Assembly (NCBI RefSeq): GCF_900240945.1
Contig: NZ_OESG01000014.1
Location: 1,096,014-1,160,013 of the forward strand
From: Mycobacterium sp. 3519A
GTDB taxonomy: Bacteria > Actinomycetota > Actinomycetes > Mycobacteriales > Mycobacteriaceae
Length of the DNA: 64,000 nucleotides
Reading direction: 5' to 3'
This document shows, piece by piece, positions 34,062 through 42,646 of the stretch; position 1 is the first letter of the stretch, and each line of letters starts with the position of its first letter. Position numbers and translations under genes: made by a program. The notes beneath the pieces are model-generated. The model did no database searches. It saw only the letters and a list, made by a program, of their open reading frames with translations, and was not told the DNA's origin.

Positions 34062-34722
34062 CTGCGCGGCAGCTGATCTCCATGCTGTCGTCGCCCTCAC
34101 GAACCGGGAAGTTGACGCTGACATAGCCGTTACCGGGGTCGCGGACGTGGTCCAGGTACGGCTTGGCGTCGTCCATCGAGGTGTTGTCGGCGACGATCAG
34201 CGCCCCGGCCGACAGCTTGGGCTCGAGCAGCTTGGTCACCGGAAGGTACAACTCCTTCCAACCGTCGAGCAGCACGAACTCGACTGGACCGTCGACCCCG
34301 TCGAGGGTCGTCAGCGCGTCGCCTTCGAGCACGGTGATCAGATCGTCGAGGCCCGTCGCGGCGAACGTCTGTTTGGCGGTCGCGACCTTCGCCGCGCTGA
34401 GTTCGGTGGTGACGACCCGGCCGGAGCCGTTGTCGCGCACCGCGGACGCCAGGTGGATGGCCGAGATGCCCAGCGACATGCCGAACTCGACGACGGTGCT
34501 CGGTCGGGATGCGCGCACCAGCGCGTACAGCAGGCGGCCCGCCTCCGGGGTCACCGGCAAATAGAAATCGCTGAAGGCGTCGGCGCGTTCCTGCGCACTG
34601 GCCTTGGCAAGCCGCTCGAAGTCGCCCGACCGCTCCCGCAGCTGGGCGAACTGTTCGGTGGATTCGGCATACATCCGGTCGAGGGCGGACGCGACTCGGG
34701 CGTCCTGCAGCGTGCTGGTCAC
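34054..34722 (-). CDS. O-methyltransferase (class I SAM-dependent)
   Basis: Motif I is VVEFGMSLGISAIHLA, followed by GRVVTTELSAAKVATAKQTF, VEFVLLDGWKELYLPV and a Lys/Asp-rich metal site of the catechol O-methyltransferase type (ALIVADNTSMDD). The 222-residue length fits family 3 O-methyltransferases, which methylate hydroxyls of small aromatic compounds with Mg2+. The acceptor is unknown. It is divergent from the moxR3 operon and convergent with the coiled-coil gene. Confidence 0.85.
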   Translation of the reverse strand: MTSTLQDARVASALDRMYAESTEQFAQLRERSGDFERLAKASAQERADAFSDFYLPVTPEAGRLLYALVRASRPSTVVEFGMSLGISAIHLASAVRDNGSGRVVTTELSAAKVATAKQTFAATGLDDLITVLEGDALTTLDGVDGPVEFVLLDGWKELYLPVTKLLEPKLSAGALIVADNTSMDDAKPYLDHVRDPGNGYVSVNFPVREGDDSMEISCRAVT

Positions 34723-34787
34723 AGCGCCAAAGATAGCCCCCGAAACGTGCGCTGCGGGGGTCCACCTACGGGCAGGATGGAGACGGT

Positions 34788-35735
34788 ATGGAGAAGCCGA
34801 CGGCGCGAGTGGTCGCGGTGATCCTGCTGCTGTTCGTCACAGCGTGGGCACTGCGGGGCTACCTGCCGGGCAGTGCCAAGGCTGTCGACCGTGAGCGGTC
34901 GTCGGGAAGTCCGGTGGCGCTGATCGTCGACATCGCCTTGCTGTGCATCTCGGTGGCGATCATCGGCGTCGCGGTCGTGGTGCGTCTACGCAGTGGGCAG
35001 GCGCGGAGACCGGGACCGGGCACGCTGCCGCTCAGCGGTGCCACCATGGGCCGCCCGACGTGGCGGTTGTCGTTGGTCGCGTTGGCGGTGATCATCGCCT
35101 GGCTGCTGCTGGTGATGATGTTGATGCGACTGGACCTCGGCGGGCCTGCGGGCCAGCTGCCGTCCGGCACCCCGTCGGCCGCGGATCCCGGAACTGCGCC
35201 GCCGACGACCAATCCGACTGCTCCGCAACCAGGTTCGCCCGGCGGCCAGGGTCACGACGTGATCGGCTACCTGGTCCCGCCGATGGTGATCCTGATGGCG
35301 CTGATCGTCGTCGGGTCCGTCGTCGTCTCGCGGCGGCAGCGCAGGCTACCGTCGCCGACGCCCTCGTCCGGTCCCGGCCAGGACATCCCCGGACAGCCGG
35401 GCGCCGCCGAATCGCTCGCGCGCGCAGCCGAAGTCGGCCTCGCCGAGATCGGCGACCTCAGCCGCGAGCCCCGCGAAGCGATCATCGCGTGTTACGCCGC
35501 AATGGAACGTGAACTCACCCGGGTACCCGGCGCCGCCCCGTTGGACTGCGACACCCCGTCGGAGGTATTGGCCAGGGCAGTCGGGCGGCACGCGCTCAAC
35601 GCCGACAGTGCGACGCGACTCGTCGAGTTGTTCGAGGAAGCCCGGTTCTCCCCGCACGTGATGAACGAGGGCCACCGCGACGACGCGGTCGACGCGCTGC
35701 GCCTGGTGCTCACCGACCTGCGGAGCATGGCATGA
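34788..35735 (+). CDS. DUF4129-domain membrane protein, first gene of the moxR3 operon
   Basis: Membrane helices lie near residues 8-25, 42-65, 95-115 and 165-185, with a Pro/Thr-rich linker between the last two. The C-terminal 100 residues are the DUF4129 domain (REAIIACYAAMERELTRVPGA, RLVELFEEARFSPHVM). Length and position match Rv3166c upstream of moxR3. DUF4129 proteins regularly accompany MoxR ATPases and DUF58 proteins; their job is unknown, perhaps membrane scaffolding. It overlaps the next gene by ATGA. Confidence 0.8.
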   Translation: MEKPTARVVAVILLLFVTAWALRGYLPGSAKAVDRERSSGSPVALIVDIALLCISVAIIGVAVVVRLRSGQARRPGPGTLPLSGATMGRPTWRLSLVALAVIIAWLLLVMMLMRLDLGGPAGQLPSGTPSAADPGTAPPTTNPTAPQPGSPGGQGHDVIGYLVPPMVILMALIVVGSVVVSRRQRRLPSPTPSSGPGQDIPGQPGAAESLARAAEVGLAEIGDLSREPREAIIACYAAMERELTRVPGAAPLDCDTPSEVLARAVGRHALNADSATRLVELFEEARFSPHVMNEGHRDDAVDALRLVLTDLRSMA

Positions 35736-36214
35736 AAAAGCTTGTGGCCGCGGGCCTGTTCGTCGTGGTACTCGCCGAGGTGATGGCGGTCGCGGTGCTC
35801 GACAGGGAGTGGGTGCTTGGCGTCGTCGGCATGATGGTCGCCCTGGTGCTTCTCGCCCTGCGGTTCTACCTGGTGCGTGAACCGAGCTACCACGATTCGG
35901 CGACCACGAACGACGCCGCGGAGTCGTTGCGCCGCTGGCTTTCTCGGACCGAGACATTGGTCGGCAGGTCGGAGTCGACCCGCAGGGCCTGGGACCGGCA
36001 CCTGCGCCCGATGCTGGCACGGCAGTTCGAGCTGGCCACCGGGCAACGACAAGCCAGGAACCGCAACGCCTTTCACGCCACCGGCACCATGCTGTTCGGG
36101 GTGGAACTGTGGGCGTGGGTCGACCCGCAGAACGTCTCGCGCACCGGCGACAGCGAACCCGGGCCGGGTCGGGCAGCGCTCGACGAGATCCTGCGACGGT
36201 TGGAGCAAGTATGA
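35732..36214 (+). CDS. Membrane protein of the moxR3 operon
   Basis: 160 residues, the same as Rv3165c. Two N-terminal helices (LVAAGLFVVVLAEVMAVAVL and VLGVVGMMVALVLLALRFYLV) are followed by a soluble, Arg-rich region (RRWLSRTETLVGRSESTRRAWDRHLRPMLARQFELATGQ). It overlaps both neighbours by ATGA. No enzyme motif is seen; a structural partner of the MoxR chaperone is likely from context. Confidence 0.75.
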   Translation: MKKLVAAGLFVVVLAEVMAVAVLDREWVLGVVGMMVALVLLALRFYLVREPSYHDSATTNDAAESLRRWLSRTETLVGRSESTRRAWDRHLRPMLARQFELATGQRQARNRNAFHATGTMLFGVELWAWVDPQNVSRTGDSEPGPGRAALDEILRRLEQV

Positions 36215-37173
36215 CGGGGCTGCCCGCGGCCACCACCACCGCGCACTGTGAATCGGTGCTCGACGAGATCGGTCAGGCGGTGGTCGGCAAACGCGGTGCG
36301 CTGGCCCTGATCCTGACCACGGTGCTCGCGGGCGGCCATGTGCTGATCGAGGATCTGCCCGGCCTCGGCAAGACGCTGATCGCCAGGTCCTTCGCGGCGG
36401 CGTTGGGTCTGGAGTTCACCCGCGTCCAGTTCACCCCGGATCTGCTGCCCGCCGACCTGCTCGGCTCCACGGTCTACGACATGCAGTCGGGGCGTTTCGA
36501 ATTCCGAAGGGGGCCGATCTTCACCAACCTGCTCCTTGCCGACGAGATCAACCGGACACCGCCGAAGACGCAGGCCGCGCTGCTGGAGGCGATGGCGGAG
36601 GGTCAGGTCAGCATCGACGGCGTCACCCACCGACTGCCCGCCCCGTTCATCGTGCTGGCCACCGACAACCCGATCGAGTACGAGGGCACCTACCCGCTGC
36701 CAGAGGCGCAACTCGACCGCTTCGCGATCCGCCTCGAACTGCGGTACCTGTCCGAACAGGAGGAGGCGTCCATGTTGCGGCGCCGCCTCGACCGCGGGTC
36801 CGCGCAACCGACCGTGCAACAGGTGGTCGACGCCCACGATCTGCTCGCCATGCGCGAATCGGTGGAACAGGTCACCGTGCATGACGACGTGCTGCGCTAT
36901 GTGGTGTCGCTGGCGACCGCGACGCGTCAGCATCCTCAGGTGGCGGTCGGCGCCAGCCCACGCGCGGAACTCGACCTGGTGCAACTGTCCCGTGCGCGGG
37001 CGCTGCTGCTCGGACGGGACTACGTGATACCCGAGGACGTGAAATCGCTGGCCGTGCCCACCATGGCGCACCGGATCAGTCTGCGACCGGAGATGTGGGT
37101 GCGCCGCGTGCACGGCTCCGACGTCGTCGAGGAACTGCTGCGCCGGCTGCCGGTGCCGAGGACCAAGGGATGA
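36211..37173 (+). CDS. moxR3: MoxR-family AAA+ ATPase (MoxR3)
   Basis: Walker A is EDLPGLGKTLIARSFA, Walker B is NLLLADEINRTPPKTQ, and sensor 1 is FIVLATDNPIEYEGTYPLPEAQLDRF. The C-terminal lid follows. Size (320) and neighbours identify it with Rv3164c. MoxR ATPases act as chaperones that insert cofactors or assemble complexes together with DUF58 partners. The DUF58 gene follows with a 4-base overlap. The client is unknown. Confidence 0.9.
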   Translation: MTGLPAATTTAHCESVLDEIGQAVVGKRGALALILTTVLAGGHVLIEDLPGLGKTLIARSFAAALGLEFTRVQFTPDLLPADLLGSTVYDMQSGRFEFRRGPIFTNLLLADEINRTPPKTQAALLEAMAEGQVSIDGVTHRLPAPFIVLATDNPIEYEGTYPLPEAQLDRFAIRLELRYLSEQEEASMLRRRLDRGSAQPTVQQVVDAHDLLAMRESVEQVTVHDDVLRYVVSLATATRQHPQVAVGASPRAELDLVQLSRARALLLGRDYVIPEDVKSLAVPTMAHRISLRPEMWVRRVHGSDVVEELLRRLPVPRTKG

Positions 37174-38432
37174 GCGAGACCCGCACCGTCGACGTGGAAT
37201 TACGCTGGCGGCCTTCGGCTTTGACGCGCTCGCTGGTGACGTGCGCTGCGGCCGCCCTCGCGGTCGCGGTGATCGGCGCCTACTGGCAGCTTGTCGCGTT
37301 CGCGGCACCGCTGGTCGGTGTGCTGATGTCCATCGGATGGCAACGCGAGGTCCCGACGGTGCACGTGCACGCCGAGCCGTCGGCCCAGCGGTGCTTTGAA
37401 TCCGAAGAGACCAGGGTCGAGGTGTGGTCCACGAGTGAAAACGCCGAGGCGGCGATTCCTCTGACGCTGGAGGCGGTGGACGGGATGCGGTTGCACACCG
37501 TCGAATCCGCGCACCGTCATATCGTGACCGCCACGGCCGACAGGTGGGGCCGCTACCCCGTCGTCGCGCGCGTGAATGTCCTTGCGCGCGGCGGACTTCT
37601 GCACGGCACGGGCGTGGCCGACGCCGCGCACGTGTTCGTGTTCCCGTTGGCGCCCCCGCAGTCCACCGCGTTGCCGCGCACCGAACTGCTCGACCGCCTC
37701 GGCACCCACCTGACCCGGCACATCGGCCCCGGCGTCGAATACGCCGACGTCCGGCGGTACGTGCCTGGCGACCAGTTGCGCACCGTCAACTGGCCCGTCA
37801 GCGCGCGTAGGGGCAGCCTGCACGTGACGCAGCGCCTGACCGACCGCGCCGCCGACGTGGTGGTGATGATCGACGGCTACCCGCAACCGCCGGGTCCGGC
37901 CACCGCCGCAACCGACCGCATCGCGCGCGGCGCCGTGCAAGTGGTGCAGAGCGCGCTGCGTAGCGGTGACCGCGCAGGTGTGGTCGTGCTCGGCGACCGC
38001 CACCCGCGATGGTTGGGCGCCGACATCGGACGCAGGCAGTTCTACCGAATTCTGGACGCCATGCTGACCGCCGGCGACGGATTCGAGGACACGCCAGGCA
38101 CTCTCGCGCCGCAGGCGGCGGTCCCGCCCGGCGCGATCGTCGTCGCGTTCTCCACTCTGCTCGACACCGAATTCGCGCTCGCGCTCATCGACTTGCGTAA
38201 ACGCGGCCACACCGTGGTGGCCGTCGACGTGCTCGAAGGGGCCCCGTTCGAGGAAGACAAGGACGGCTTGGTGGCCCGGATGTGGTCGCTGCAGCGGTCA
38301 TTCATGTACCGCGATATGCGGACCATCGGGGTCGACGTGGTCGCGTGGCACGGCGACGCCACCCTCGATCAGGCGATGCAGTTGGTGCCGGACCGGCGCC
38401 GCTCGGTGCGCCGGAGGGCGGCGTTGACATGA
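37170..38432 (+). CDS. DUF58-domain (VWA-like) protein of the moxR3 operon
   Basis: The protein has 420 residues. Two helices near 20-60 anchor it, then a beta-rich stretch, then the DUF58 signature RRYVPGDQLRTVNWPVSARRGSLHV (near residue 190). A VWA-like fold follows with VVVMIDGYPQ in place of the MIDAS DxSxS, so metal binding is probably lost or changed. It matches Rv3163c. DUF58 proteins are the usual MoxR partners. It overlaps moxR3 and the next gene by ATGA. Confidence 0.85.
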   Translation: MSETRTVDVELRWRPSALTRSLVTCAAAALAVAVIGAYWQLVAFAAPLVGVLMSIGWQREVPTVHVHAEPSAQRCFESEETRVEVWSTSENAEAAIPLTLEAVDGMRLHTVESAHRHIVTATADRWGRYPVVARVNVLARGGLLHGTGVADAAHVFVFPLAPPQSTALPRTELLDRLGTHLTRHIGPGVEYADVRRYVPGDQLRTVNWPVSARRGSLHVTQRLTDRAADVVVMIDGYPQPPGPATAATDRIARGAVQVVQSALRSGDRAGVVVLGDRHPRWLGADIGRRQFYRILDAMLTAGDGFEDTPGTLAPQAAVPPGAIVVAFSTLLDTEFALALIDLRKRGHTVVAVDVLEGAPFEEDKDGLVARMWSLQRSFMYRDMRTIGVDVVAWHGDATLDQAMQLVPDRRRSVRRRAALT

Positions 38433-38848
38433 CGCTGCAGGCGCGCGCGGTCTCGGCTTCGTTCGGGCTGTTGATGGTCGCGTCGGCGGCGGTGCAGGCC
38501 GACAGGACGGCGCTGTTGGTCGCCGTCTTCGCCGCCGTCGCGGTGTTGGCGGGCAGCGTTTTTCGTCCCGCCGCCGCGCTTGCAGTGCTGGCGACTGTCG
38601 CGGTGCTCGTGCTCGCCGATGCCCCGCCGGTGCTGACCGCGACGTCCGGGCTGTGCGCGGCGGCGTATCTGGTGCTGCGGCACACCGCGGCGGTGGCGGC
38701 ACCGAGTGTGCTCGGCGCCGCAGGCTTCACCGCAGCGGGCCTTTTCGCGGTGTCGCTTCCGTTCCAGCTGCCGTGGGTGCCGCTGCTGGCGCCGCTGGCG
38801 GTGCTTGTGCTCTTCGTCCTGATGACTCGGCCCTATTGGACGACCTGA
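38429..38848 (+). CDS. Small multi-helix membrane protein, last gene of the moxR3 operon
   Basis: 139 residues of almost pure membrane helix, rich in Ala, Val and Leu; about four to five helices can be drawn. It occupies the place of Rv3162c. No motif is visible. The start overlaps the DUF58 stop by ATGA. After its stop the leader of the MFS gene begins. Confidence 0.75.
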   Translation: MTLQARAVSASFGLLMVASAAVQADRTALLVAVFAAVAVLAGSVFRPAAALAVLATVAVLVLADAPPVLTATSGLCAAAYLVLRHTAAVAAPSVLGAAGFTAAGLFAVSLPFQLPWVPLLAPLAVLVLFVLMTRPYWTT

Positions 38849-38862
38849 GCCGGTTATCTTGT

Positions 38863-38929
38863 CAGGGAGGCGACCTGCGCTCCCGTAAGCGAATTGCTCA
38901 GCGGGACGCTTACTTTCGGGAGATTCTTC
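38863..38929 (+). promoter_or_regulatory. Structured leader able to mask the RBS of the MFS gene
   Basis: CTCCCG-TAAGCG (38880-38891) pairs with CGCTTA (38907-38912) and CGGGAG (38917-38922), a 12-base-pair stem with a 4-base bulge that hides the GGGAG ribosome-binding site of the GTG at 38930. The same CTCCC can instead pair with GGGAG at 38865-38869, which would free the site. A third option pairs TCCCG with CGGGA at 38902-38906. This is the layout of a translational switch; the ligand or trigger is unknown. Confidence 0.45.
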
Positions 38930-40237
38930 GTGCCACAGGATGTTCGCAAGGCGGTGTCCGGCGCATCGATCGGCAACGCCGTGGAGTGGTTCGACTTCGC
39001 CATCTACGGGTTCCTGGCCACCTTCATCGCGGCGAACTTCTTTCCGTCCGGAAACGAAACCGCGGCGCTGCTGAACACGTTCGCCATCTTCGCGGCGGCG
39101 TTCTTCATGCGTCCTCTCGGCGGATTCGTGTTCGGGCCGCTCGGTGACCGGATCGGCAGACAGCGAGTGCTTGCGCTCGTCATCCTGCTGATGGCGACCG
39201 CGACACTGGCGATCGGCCTGCTGCCCACCTACGCGACCATCGGGGTCGCGGCACCGCTGCTGCTGTTGTTCCTCCGGTGTCTGCAGGGCTTCTCGGCGGG
39301 CGGTGAGTACGGCGGCGGCGCGGTGTATCTGGCCGAGTTCGCCTCGGACCGACGCCGCGGCCTGACGGTCACGTTCATGGTGTGGTCAGGGGTGCTCGGA
39401 TTCCTGATCGGCTCGGTGACCGTGACGCTGCTGGCGGCGCTGCTGCCCGCCGCGGCGATGGAGAGCTACGGCTGGCGCATCCCGTTCCTGCTCGCGGGCC
39501 CGCTCGGGCTCGTCGGCCTGTACATCCGGCTGCGACTGGACGACACCCCGCAATTCGCCGAACTCAGCAAGGCCAAGCAGGTCGCCAAGTCACCGCTGAA
39601 GGAGGCGGTCGGCACCGCGTGGCGCCCGATCCTTCAGGTGATCGGGCTGATGATCATCTTCAACATCGGCTACTACGTCGTGTTCACGTTCCTGCCGACC
39701 TACTTCATCAAGACGCTGCACTTCTCCAAGACCACCGCCTTCGTCTCGATCACCCTGGCCAGTCTGGTGGCGCTGGTGCTGATCCTTCCGCTGGCCGCGC
39801 TGTCGGATCGGATCGGCCGACGGCCCATGCTGATCGCGGGCTCCGTGGCCTTCGCAGTGCTCGGCTATCCGCTGTTCGGACTCCTCAATTCCGGTTCGGT
39901 GGCGGCGGCGATCGCCGCGCACTGCGGGTTGGCGGTGATCGAGGCGGTGTACGTGTCGACGGCCGTCGCTGCGGGCGTCGAACTGTTCGCCACCCGGGTC
40001 CGCTACAGCGGCTTCTCGATCGGCTACAACGTCTGTGTCGCCGCGTTCGGCGGCACCACGCCCTATGTCGTCACCTGGCTGACCGCTGAGACGGGGGACG
40101 CCGTCGCACCCGCGTACTACGTCGTGGTGGCCGCGATCGTGTCGCTGGCGACGATCCTGACCATCAGGGAAACCGCGGGGCGTCCGCTCCCGCAAGCGAT
40201 ATCGGACCAAACGTTCCAATCCGCGGGGTTACAGTGA
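38930..40237 (+). CDS. MFS transporter, metabolite:H+ symporter type
   Basis: The N-terminus [27 protein letters not shown] is typical of the MHS subfamily (ProP, KgtP, ShiA). Motif A is [15 protein letters not shown], and [25 protein letters not shown] is the family's helix 4-5 block. Twelve helices are expected in 435 residues. It probably imports a small carboxylate, shikimate or betaine-like solute with a proton. GGGAG stands 7 bases before the GTG and lies inside a hairpin. A TetR gene follows 4 bases downstream and may control it. Confidence 0.88.
   Translation: MPQDVRKAVSGASIGNAVEWFDFAIYGFLATFIAANFFPSGNETAALLNTFAIFAAAFFMRPLGGFVFGPLGDRIGRQRVLALVILLMATATLAIGLLPTYATIGVAAPLLLLFLRCLQGFSAGGEYGGGAVYLAEFASDRRRGLTVTFMVWSGVLGFLIGSVTVTLLAALLPAAAMESYGWRIPFLLAGPLGLVGLYIRLRLDDTPQFAELSKAKQVAKSPLKEAVGTAWRPILQVIGLMIIFNIGYYVVFTFLPTYFIKTLHFSKTTAFVSITLASLVALVLILPLAALSDRIGRRPMLIAGSVAFAVLGYPLFGLLNSGSVAAAIAAHCGLAVIEAVYVSTAVAAGVELFATRVRYSGFSIGYNVCVAAFGGTTPYVVTWLTAETGDAVAPAYYVVVAAIVSLATILTIRETAGRPLPQAISDQTFQSAGLQ
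40230..40235 (+). promoter_or_regulatory. -10 box of a leaderless tetR transcript
   Basis: TACAGT ends 6 bases before the GTG at 40242 and overlaps the end of the MFS gene, so the regulator can be expressed separately. Confidence 0.5.
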
Positions 40238-40241
40238 GTAG

Positions 40242-40883
40242 GTGCCGCCGACGGATCCTGCAACGCGGCCGAAGCTGACAGCACGCGGCGCGGCCACCCG
40301 CAACCGAATCGTCCTGGCGGCCGCGGAGTTGATGCATGTGCAGGGCGTCGCAGCCACCACCATCGACGACGTGCTGGCGGCAAGCGCGACGAGCAAATCC
40401 CAGTTCTACCAACACTTCGAGGACAAATCGGAGTTGGTGTACGAGGTCATCACGATGCGCGCCGACGAGATCCTGTCGTGGCAGCGGCTTCGGTTGGAGA
40501 AGGTCGATTCCTTCCGCGGGCTCTACACCTGGCGCGACGCGATGGTGCAGAGATGTGCGCTTCGTCGCGGGCTGTGGGGATGCGAACTCGGTTCGCTGGC
40601 CGCCGAACTGTCCGATACCGACGACAAGGCAAGGGCTTCGCTCGCCGACTACTTCGCGCAATGGCGCGACCTGCTGGGCGCAGCGCTGGAGCGGATGCGT
40701 GAGGCCGGCGCGCTGGTCGCCGACGTCGACGTGAAATCCCTTGCGACAGGGCTACTTGCGGCGGTCGAGGGCGGCTATCTGCTGTCGCAGACCGGCCGCG
40801 ACCCGCGGCTGATGCAGTCGGCGTTGAACATGGCCATCGGCCATGTGGCGGCGTACGCGACCGCCGGCACCGCAGTGCGCTGA
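40242..40883 (+). CDS. TetR-family transcriptional regulator
   Basis: Residues 10-65 are the HTH domain: ATRNRIVLAAAELMHVQGVAATTIDDVLAASATSKSQFYQHFEDKSELVYEV. The C-terminal domain has RRGLWGCELGSLAAELSDTD, the LmrA/YxaF-like ligand domain with the conserved Cys-Glu. At 213 residues it is complete. It lies 4 bases after the MFS gene. A close -10 box suggests a leaderless transcript of its own. The target is probably the transporter; no clear palindrome was found beside either gene. Confidence 0.85.
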   Translation: MPPTDPATRPKLTARGAATRNRIVLAAAELMHVQGVAATTIDDVLAASATSKSQFYQHFEDKSELVYEVITMRADEILSWQRLRLEKVDSFRGLYTWRDAMVQRCALRRGLWGCELGSLAAELSDTDDKARASLADYFAQWRDLLGAALERMREAGALVADVDVKSLATGLLAAVEGGYLLSQTGRDPRLMQSALNMAIGHVAAYATAGTAVR

Positions 40884-40916
40884 CAGTGCCGGCGTCGCGA
40901 ACTGGACGAGATCGAC

Positions 40917-41198
40917 CTAACCGGTGTTCTCTTTGTTGCCCGGGATGGCCGTCGGCGCGGCAGGCGCCTTGACCGAGGGCGAGAACAGGTTGCCGCCCGT
41001 CGGGTTGATCGACTTCTCCGTCGGCGCAGGCGCGGGCGCGGGGGCCGACGTCGTTTCGCTGGTGGTCGTCGTGGTGGTGGGGGTGGTGGTCTCGGGTGCC
41101 TTTTCGCCCTCACCGCAGGCGGTCAGCGCGCCCATTCCGATGATGGCGCCCATGGCCGCGGTTGCGGCGAGGCGGCGAGCCGTACGGCCAGACATCAT
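40917..41198 (-). CDS. Small Thr-rich putative lipoprotein, paralogue A
   Basis: Ninety-three residues. The signal GAIIGMGALTACGEG gives lipobox LTAC. A spacer of Thr, Ala and Pro (KAPETTTPTTTTTTSE) follows, then the conserved end PTEKSINPTGGNLFSPSVKAP and PTAIPG. The protein at 57071-57343 has the same plan and nearly the same end. AGGA stands 6 bases before the ATG at 41198. A clean SigA-type promoter lies just upstream. The mature protein is probably anchored outside and largely unfolded except for the motif. Confidence 0.75.
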   Translation of the reverse strand: MMSGRTARRLAATAAMGAIIGMGALTACGEGEKAPETTTPTTTTTTSETTSAPAPAPAPTEKSINPTGGNLFSPSVKAPAAPTAIPGNKENTG

Positions 41199-41226
41199 GC
41201 TGTGTCCTATCTGTGTAGAGAACTGA

Positions 41227-41256
41227 ACTATATCGTCCAAAAAAGCAGGTAGTCAA
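41227..41256 (-). promoter_or_regulatory. SigA-type promoter of the Thr-rich lipoprotein gene
   Basis: Read leftward, TTGACT (41251-41256) and TATAGT (41227-41232) are separated by 18 bases. The start site would be near 41220, giving a 5' leader of about 22 bases with an AGGA. Confidence 0.7.
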
Positions 41257-41439
41257 CGCGTAAGTCGCTGGTCGGTTAGACCTGGCGGTCCAAATCGGGC
41301 GTCAAGGGTGACGCCGAATTGGCAGGAGATTGCATATTGTTTACCAGCGTCCTGCCAGCCGGTGACTCTAACGTCCTGTCCACCAGACACCCAGTGTCTC
41401 GGAAGGACAACCACAGGTACATCACACGGAGGACGTCAC

Positions 41440-41847
41440 ATGAGGAAGTTCGGCGTTTACGGGATCGCCGTTGTCGGTGCGGCGGCGACGTCGCTGGCGT
41501 TCTTCGGGTCCGGGGTTGCGGCCGCCGACGACTACAGCGGCCAGACCTACAGCGACGCTTCGAAGGCGATCAGCGATGCGGGCAAGAAGGCAGTCATCGC
41601 GAGCCGGGCCGGGGACACGCTCTCCGACGACGACTGCATCGTCAGCCACTCCCAGTCGGCGCCGTGGATCAAGGGCGACGACTTCAGCCCCGTCACCGAC
41701 ACGGTATTGGTCTACCTGAACTGCAACGCCACCGTCGCGACCGCGAAGGAGCCCGGCAATTCGGCGGGCAGTCCCGAGGGCAGGGCCGCGATCCAGAAGG
41801 CGCAGGAGGACAAGGAGAGCGCCGACAGCGGCGACTCCGGCTCCTAG
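41440..41847 (+). CDS. Secreted mycobacterial protein with PASTA-like segment
   Basis: 135 residues. The signal peptide (MRKFGVYGIAVVGAAATSLAFFGSGVAAA) is followed by YSGQTYSDASKAISDAGKKAVIASRAGD, whose pattern is like a single PASTA repeat, and a Cys pair (DDDCIVSH and LNCNA). The C-terminal tail is Glu/Ser/Gly-rich. GGAGG 7 bases before the ATG at 41440 fixes the start. The function of this mycobacterial secreted family is unknown; PASTA-like is an inference from the SDA/A/AG pattern only. Confidence 0.7.
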   Translation: MRKFGVYGIAVVGAAATSLAFFGSGVAAADDYSGQTYSDASKAISDAGKKAVIASRAGDTLSDDDCIVSHSQSAPWIKGDDFSPVTDTVLVYLNCNATVATAKEPGNSAGSPEGRAAIQKAQEDKESADSGDSGS

Positions 41848-41906
41848 CCTCCCGGCCTGCGATGCCCAGTAGTCTGAGGCCAGGCATCCACGAAGGGGAG
41901 GCGCGA

Positions 41907-42182
41907 ATGAGGCTTCAGGTGTTGCCGTATGTCACCGTCGAGATCGACGACCGGTTGCGCCGTCGGGTGCGCCGGGCGGGTGAGCGGTTGCGGGTCAACG
42001 TGAGGGCCTACCTACTCAGTGCGGCGGACGACGTGGACGCCGCGGGCGAGAAGGTGCGCGACTTCTGCGACCGAGCCGTCAACCGGGTGGACTCTGTGGC
42101 CGAGCGGGTCAACGACCGCCTCGCCCCCGAGGAGCCGCGTCAGCCGCACCTGCGTCTGGTCGGCGGCCGCGAGGCCAGCTAG
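41907..42182 (+). CDS. Small amphipathic-helix protein of unknown function
   Basis: Ninety-one residues: VTVEIDDRLRRRVRRAGERLRVNVRAYLLSAADDVDAAGEKVRDFCDRAVNRVDSVAERVND. The stretch is basic, then helical with a regular hydrophobic face, and may bind membrane or nucleic acid. GGGGAGG stands 7 bases before the ATG. It lies 59 bases after the secreted-protein gene on the same strand. The TAG shares CTAG with the convergent gene. Confidence 0.6.
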   Translation: MRLQVLPYVTVEIDDRLRRRVRRAGERLRVNVRAYLLSAADDVDAAGEKVRDFCDRAVNRVDSVAERVNDRLAPEEPRQPHLRLVGGREAS

Positions 42183-42520
42183 GGAGTTCGGGCGCCCGTC
42201 CGGCCGCCGACGAAGAACGAACCGGCAATCACCAGCAGGCCGACGACGGCCACCGGAATCGTCCATGAGCGCCTGCTGGAAACCGCCGACGAGCACTCGG
42301 CCGCGTAGTTGGTGTGCGGGACGACCTGATTGATGATCGGCAGGTTGGCCGGGTTCTGGTTGTCGGCCTGCTGCGCGGCTGACGAATCCTGAGCCAACGC
42401 ATTGCCGCACCCGATGTCACCACCGTCGGGTCCCGGCACCGATACGGGCATCAGCAGTCCGATCACTCCGACGACCAACACGACCGCACCTACGAGCAAA
42501 ATCAACCGTCGCACGTTCAT
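42179..42520 (-). CDS. Small membrane protein with two helices and paired cysteines
   Basis: 113 residues. One helix at each end (LILLVGAVVLVVGVIGLLMP near 6-25 and WTIPVAVVGLLVIAGSFFVGG near the C-terminus). The loop between has two Cys (DIGCGNA and AAECSSA), probably a disulfide outside the cell. The type is known from many actinobacteria without function. Start ATG at 42520. Confidence 0.7.
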   Translation of the reverse strand: MNVRRLILLVGAVVLVVGVIGLLMPVSVPGPDGGDIGCGNALAQDSSAAQQADNQNPANLPIINQVVPHTNYAAECSSAVSSRRSWTIPVAVVGLLVIAGSFFVGGRTGARTP

Positions 42521-42646
42521 GTGCAGTTCTATGCCCCGGCCAGGCAAGTTCAAAACCCATCTCGAGATCGCCTCGCGCTTGGGCGGCCCCGACGAATATG
42601 TTGGTCTTGTTCATGTGGTGGCCGTGGCCTGAAAGGAACTCGACGC

